Below, in pieces: positions 12,463 through 15,387 of a stretch of 15,387 nt of DNA. Within the stretch, counting starts at the first letter, position 1; every line of letters begins with the position of its first letter. Location of the stretch: contig CAMTXX010000009.1 in assembly GCA_947085825.1 (NCBI GenBank), positions 1 through 15,387 of the forward strand, given 5' to 3'. The notes under the pieces are model-generated. The model did no database searches. It worked only from the letters and a program-made list of their open reading frames with translations, and was not told where the DNA came from. This DNA comes from JAOUFP01 sp947085825 (GTDB lineage: Bacteria; Nitrospirota; Thermodesulfovibrionia; Thermodesulfovibrionales; UBA6898). The position numbers and the translations under genes are program-made.

Positions 12463-13893
12463 ATGAAAAAAATATATCTATTATACCCGCCGATATCAAA
12501 GAAAGAGCGCTATTCTTCGGATGTGGGAAGCGTCGGCGGGGAACAAATTCCCCTGGGTATATTTTATTTGGCGTCCTGGCTGCGCAAACATGACTATCAC
12601 GTGGCTGTTACCGATGCAGAGGCGCTTAAACTGACTGAGGAACAAATCCTGGAAGAGATCAGGCAGTTTGCCCCCGATTTCATTGGAATCAGTTCTACTA
12701 CTGTTGCTTTTCATCGCGCAGTAGGCGTTGCCGGAATCATCAGGAGTCGCGTTCCCGGCCTTCCGATCATCCTTGGGGGCCCTCATATCACTTCGAATAT
12801 TGAACATGCCATGTCTTTTGAGGCATTTGATTATGGCGTTATTGGCGAGGGTGAAATCACTCTCCTGGAATTATTGACCGCTTTGTCTGCCAAGACCTCT
12901 GTAAATGAAATCGCCGGCATTGTTTATAAGGATGTTAGCAAGAAGCTGATCATTACATCAGGAAGGGAATATATTGAGAACCTGGACATGCTGCCATTCC
13001 CGGCATATGATCTGATACAGGACATCAGTTTATATACCCCCCCTCCTTCCAATTACAAAACACTGCCGGTCGTCAATATTATAACCAGCAGGGGATGCCC
13101 TAATCTCTGCACTTTTTGCGACAGGAACGTGTTCGGACGCAGATATAGAGAAAGGTCTGCCCAAAATGTTTTCGAGGAGATCAAATTTCTTCATGAAAAG
13201 TATCATGTAAGGGAGATAGCCTTTGTCGACGACACTTTTTTAATCAACAAAAAAAGAATACATGAGCTTTTTGACTTGCTCAGCAGGGAGGGCCTTCATT
13301 TCTCCTGGACCTGCATGGCGCGGATAAACAATGTCACCTTTGAGTTCCTTCAGTTTCTCAGAGATAATGGCTGCTGGAATATCGCATTTGGAATAGAGTC
13401 AGCAGATGAGGATATTCTCAAGGCCATAAAGAAGAATATTTCTCCTGAAAATGTCAGACAGGTCATAGACTGGTGCCATAAGCTTGCAATAAAAACAAAA
13501 GGGTTCTTTATTGTAGGGCATCCGCTTGAGACAATAGGGACTATTGATAAAACAATCCGTTTTGCCTGCAGTCTGAAGCTGGATGCAGTTGTCGTAACTA
13601 TAAACACGCCCATCCCAGGTTCGCAGCAGTATGCGGAGGCTCATATGTATGGCGCTCTGGACACTACAGACTGGTCACAATTTAATTACTGGCGGCCGGT
13701 TTTTGTGCCCCACGGACTGACTGAGGAAGTTCTTCTAAAAAAACAGAAGGAATTTTACACGCGCTTCTATCTGCGCCCCCGAATTATGCTCAATTATCTA
13801 AGGAGCTTTTTCGGAAGAGGGGGAATGAAAAGATTTAAGTCAATCATAAAGCTTTTCGGTTATGTTGCACATAACAATAATGCCAATACCTGA
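12463..13893 (+). CDS. Radical SAM protein with B12-binding-type N-terminal domain
   Basis: The gene encodes 476 residues from the ATG at 12463. The N-terminal ~140 residues form a Rossmann-like B12-binding-type domain: IYLLYPP, FIGISSTT, IILGGPHIT, VIGEGE. The radical SAM core has CPNLCTFC (CxxxCxxC; first Cys codon at 13096-13098) for the 4Fe-4S cluster, then FVDDTF, FGIESADEDIL and GFFIVGHP. Such enzymes generate a 5'-deoxyadenosyl radical and often act on lipids, hopanoids or cofactors. The DxHxxG cobalamin-ligand motif is absent (the position reads DAEALK), so cobalamin may bind base-off without a protein ligand, or not at all. Earlier ATGs at 12421 (overlapping the glycosyltransferase by 11 nt) and 12433 are possible; 12463 is chosen because the domain's first strand begins there. 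The substrate is unknown; the neighbour hints at the envelope. Confidence 0.85.
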   Translation: MKKIYLLYPPISKKERYSSDVGSVGGEQIPLGIFYLASWLRKHDYHVAVTDAEALKLTEEQILEEIRQFAPDFIGISSTTVAFHRAVGVAGIIRSRVPGLPIILGGPHITSNIEHAMSFEAFDYGVIGEGEITLLELLTALSAKTSVNEIAGIVYKDVSKKLIITSGREYIENLDMLPFPAYDLIQDISLYTPPPSNYKTLPVVNIITSRGCPNLCTFCDRNVFGRRYRERSAQNVFEEIKFLHEKYHVREIAFVDDTFLINKKRIHELFDLLSREGLHFSWTCMARINNVTFEFLQFLRDNGCWNIAFGIESADEDILKAIKKNISPENVRQVIDWCHKLAIKTKGFFIVGHPLETIGTIDKTIRFACSLKLDAVVVTINTPIPGSQQYAEAHMYGALDTTDWSQFNYWRPVFVPHGLTEEVLLKKQKEFYTRFYLRPRIMLNYLRSFFGRGGMKRFKSIIKLFGYVAHNNNANT

Positions 13894-14303
13894 GCCGCCA
13901 ATTTTGAATAATAGAATTTTTTATATCCATGTTTTATTGGTTCTGGTCATTACAGTAATTACCTTGAGAGTACCGAGTTCTCGATCATTTTAACAGATTG
14001 CGGTTAGCCAGTTCCATTTTGATTTTTGAGTGTTTGATGGAGAGATCGATCCACTTTTCAACGAGAGCTTTGAATTTTTTGTAAGTATTGATCTGCTTTT
14101 TCAAATCATCGACATAAAAATAGGGCGACTTTGAAACTTCGCCCCACCTTATCATGAGGAGATACGCCCGGGGTGGTCAATTTTAGGTTATCAAAACCAA
14201 CCAGAGATCTTCTTTTATGTAAATACTATTATGAGACGGTTAATATGTCTCTGTCCAGTTTTTCCGAACCAGCTCTCTTATATATCAAAATAGAACTTAT
14301 CGC
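13894..14303. other. Intergenic stretch with an insertion-sequence scar
   Basis: This 410-bp region lies between the convergent radical SAM and TPR genes. Apart from the small degraded frame at 13985-14155 and the possible transposon end near 14170, it is AT-rich and I see no intact gene, RNA or terminator hairpin of note. Confidence 0.5.
13985..14155 (-). pseudogene. Fragment of a DUF6788-like, transposon-associated small protein
   Basis: A 56-codon frame (ATG at 14155, stop at 13985-13987) encodes SPYFYVDDLKKQINTYKKFK, then ALVEKWIDLSIKHSKIKMEL. The aromatic strand followed by a long amphipathic helix resembles the C-terminal half of DUF6788-type small proteins often found beside transposases. 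The N-terminal part, including the cysteines usual in that family, is missing. The adjacent GGGGTGGTCAATTTTAGG (about 14170-14187) looks like a transposon-end sequence. No ribosome-binding site is present. I take it as a scar of a lost insertion sequence; family naming is tentative. Confidence 0.4.
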
Positions 14304-15387
14304 TTAATTTTTAATGTGTATTTTTTGCTTCGCTTGTTGAAGTAACTCTTTGGCGATCAAATTATTTGGTTCTAATTGCAAAGAAGTAGAAAGTGATGAA
14401 ATTGCTTTCTCAGGTCGTTCAGCCAATAAATATATTTCTCCTAATGCGTAATGGTAAAATGGGCTTTGTGGATCGATAGATGAAGCCATTTTCAAGTGAT
14501 AAATAGAGGCATCATAATTCTTAAAAGCTCTGTATATAAGTCCCATTTGATAATGGGCACGCTCATTCACAGGGTCAATTGCTAAGATTTTTTCAAATTC
14601 CTCCTTAGCCTCAGACCAGTTTCCCTTTATGAAAAGGATAGTTCCAATACGCATAAGAGCCTGAATATTATCTTTACTTGAATGTTTACCTAAATATATA
14701 GCTTTTTGATATGCCCAAATTGCTTTATCTAAATCACCGCTGTGTTCATAGACAGTGGCCAATTCCAAATATAATTCAGCATAAAATGGATGGCGGTTTA
14801 TGGCTTCTAAATAAGCCTCGATAGCTTTAGTATTATTTTTGGTATTTAGATAATGCCATCCTAATGCACTAAATGCCCGCCCTTTTCTGGGAGATTTTTG
14901 GATTACATCTTCCCAAAGTGCTACCCAGTCCTTCCAGACGATATTTCTCTGATAAGCAGCAATTGAGAAGACGATAACTACAACAGATAGCAGTAAGTAG
15001 ACAGTAGACAGGGGTATCCGTGAGGCGTGAGGCGTAAGACGTGATGCGTAATGCGTAATGCGTGATGTGTAATAAGAAATGGCTAATGTAAAGACGACTG
15101 CTACACCCATGCTCGGCATATATAGCCTGCGTTCAAATATTACATCTCTTATCGGCATAATACTCGAAGAAGGGACTAAGGCGACCATGAACCAAAGTAT
15201 GCAGAAGGATATGATCGGGTTTCTCTTGTAAAGGTAAATGCCTGTGCCCCATAGTCCGATGTAGCCGATGGATGATAATATCGTCGGCAGTTCAAAGAGT
15301 GTCTTTGCTATTGGATAATCATAGTCGAGGTTCTGGTTTATTGGAAGGACCAGAAGCCTTAGATATGTCCAGTGGACATTGAACTGG
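14304..15387 (-). CDS. TPR-containing multi-pass membrane protein (TMTC-like), N terminus outside window
   Basis: The frame stays open to the right edge (first full codon at 15386), giving 361 residues with no required start inside the window; the internal ATG at 15188 is only a Met within the protein. The upstream part reads TYLRLLVLPINQNLDYDYPI, a membrane helix, FMVALVPSSSIMPIRDVIFERRLYMPSMG and another helix. This pattern is typical of bacterial proteins related to TMTC O-mannosyltransferases or polymer ligases. About five TPR units follow to the C terminus (GRAFSALGWHYL..., AELYLELATVYEHSGD..., ALMRIGTILFIKGN..., AHYQMGLIYRAFKN..., YHYALGEIYLLAER...). It probably glycosylates or assembles envelope material, in keeping with the glycosyltransferase nearby. 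A heptanucleotide repeat array interrupts the loop between membrane helices. Confidence 0.8.
   Translation of the reverse strand, partial: QFNVHWTYLRLLVLPINQNLDYDYPIAKTLFELPTILSSIGYIGLWGTGIYLYKRNPIISFCILWFMVALVPSSSIMPIRDVIFERRLYMPSMGVAVVFTLAISYYTSRITHYASRLTPHASRIPLSTVYLLLSVVVIVFSIAAYQRNIVWKDWVALWEDVIQKSPRKGRAFSALGWHYLNTKNNTKAIEAYLEAINRHPFYAELYLELATVYEHSGDLDKAIWAYQKAIYLGKHSSKDNIQALMRIGTILFIKGNWSEAKEEFEKILAIDPVNERAHYQMGLIYRAFKNYDASIYHLKMASSIDPQSPFYHYALGEIYLLAERPEKAISSLSTSLQLEPNNLIAKELLQQAKQKIHIKN
15021..15076. repeat. Heptanucleotide repeat array TRAKGCG, eight units, inside a coding region
   Basis: Eight 7-nt units follow one another: TGAGGCG, TGAGGCG, TAAGACG, TGATGCG, TAATGCG, TAATGCG, TGATGTG, TAATAAG. 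As 7 is not a multiple of 3, the three reading registers repeat every 21 nt, which gives a 7-residue repeat in the TPR protein (YYTSRIT, HYASRLT, PHASRIP). Arrays of this sort are usually intergenic. Confidence 0.85.

Noticed and set aside
14233..14251. GAGAC...GTCTC inverted repeat as a terminator
   Set aside because: A 5-bp stem with a 9-nt AT-rich loop and no T-run is too weak to call.
15188..15188. ATG at 15188 as the true start of the TPR protein
   Set aside because: The same frame continues with clear family sequence (LPINQNLDYDYP, membrane helix) to the window edge, so the gene starts outside.
1..15387. tRNA, rRNA, CRISPR array or replication origin
   Set aside because: I looked on both strands and saw no cloverleaf, rRNA core sequence, repeat-spacer array or clustered DnaA boxes that I could support.

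Overview
The window looks like a chromosomal segment of a Gram-negative, probably anaerobic bacterium. The gene mix suggests Nitrospirota or a related deltaproteobacterial-type lineage: a c-heme sensor kinase beside substrate-binding proteins, a B12-type radical SAM protein, a TMTC-like TPR membrane protein and AT-rich intergenic repeats. This placement is inference; no rRNA or marker gene is present to fix it.

Left part (1-5250): a promoter precedes a tightly coupled three-gene operon on the plus strand. It encodes a COG2984-type periplasmic binding protein, a PhnD-type periplasmic binding protein and a membrane sensor histidine kinase with a periplasmic CxxCH heme-c motif. Both gene junctions are ATGA overlaps, and no permease, transport ATPase or response regulator lies alongside, so the binding proteins probably feed a sensor rather than a transporter. 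A membrane-anchored metallophosphoesterase is convergent with this operon.

Middle-left (5251-7707): a gene for the nucleoid protein HU is followed by a block of imperfect palindromes and a very strong 20-bp hairpin. The hairpin sits directly upstream of a second operon: a small helical protein, then two tandem paralogues built wholly from a previously unrecognised-looking 30-residue repeat. Each paralogue has exactly six full units plus a short cap. I regard this operon as the best candidate for something undescribed.

Middle (7708-11390): an accessory island on the minus strand made from a wrecked type I restriction-modification locus. It contains an hsdR 5' stub, an intact AAA_14/DUF4143 ATPase with its own promoter, a frameshifted hsdS remnant and a second partial hsdS copy exactly 1,400 bp away. 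Between the two hsdS copies lie a BrnT-like toxin/antitoxin pair and a small membrane protein, separated by a 72-nt hyphenated inverted repeat that resembles an integron attC site. The island ends in a gene-free stretch of G-tract and other short repeats.

Right part (11391-15387): a glycosyltransferase 2/GtrA fusion overlaps or abuts a B12-binding-type radical SAM gene, probably for envelope lipid or glycan work. After a 410-bp stretch holding a fragment of a transposon-associated small protein comes the C-terminal part of a TPR membrane protein that runs off the window. That gene carries an intragenic heptanucleotide repeat array.
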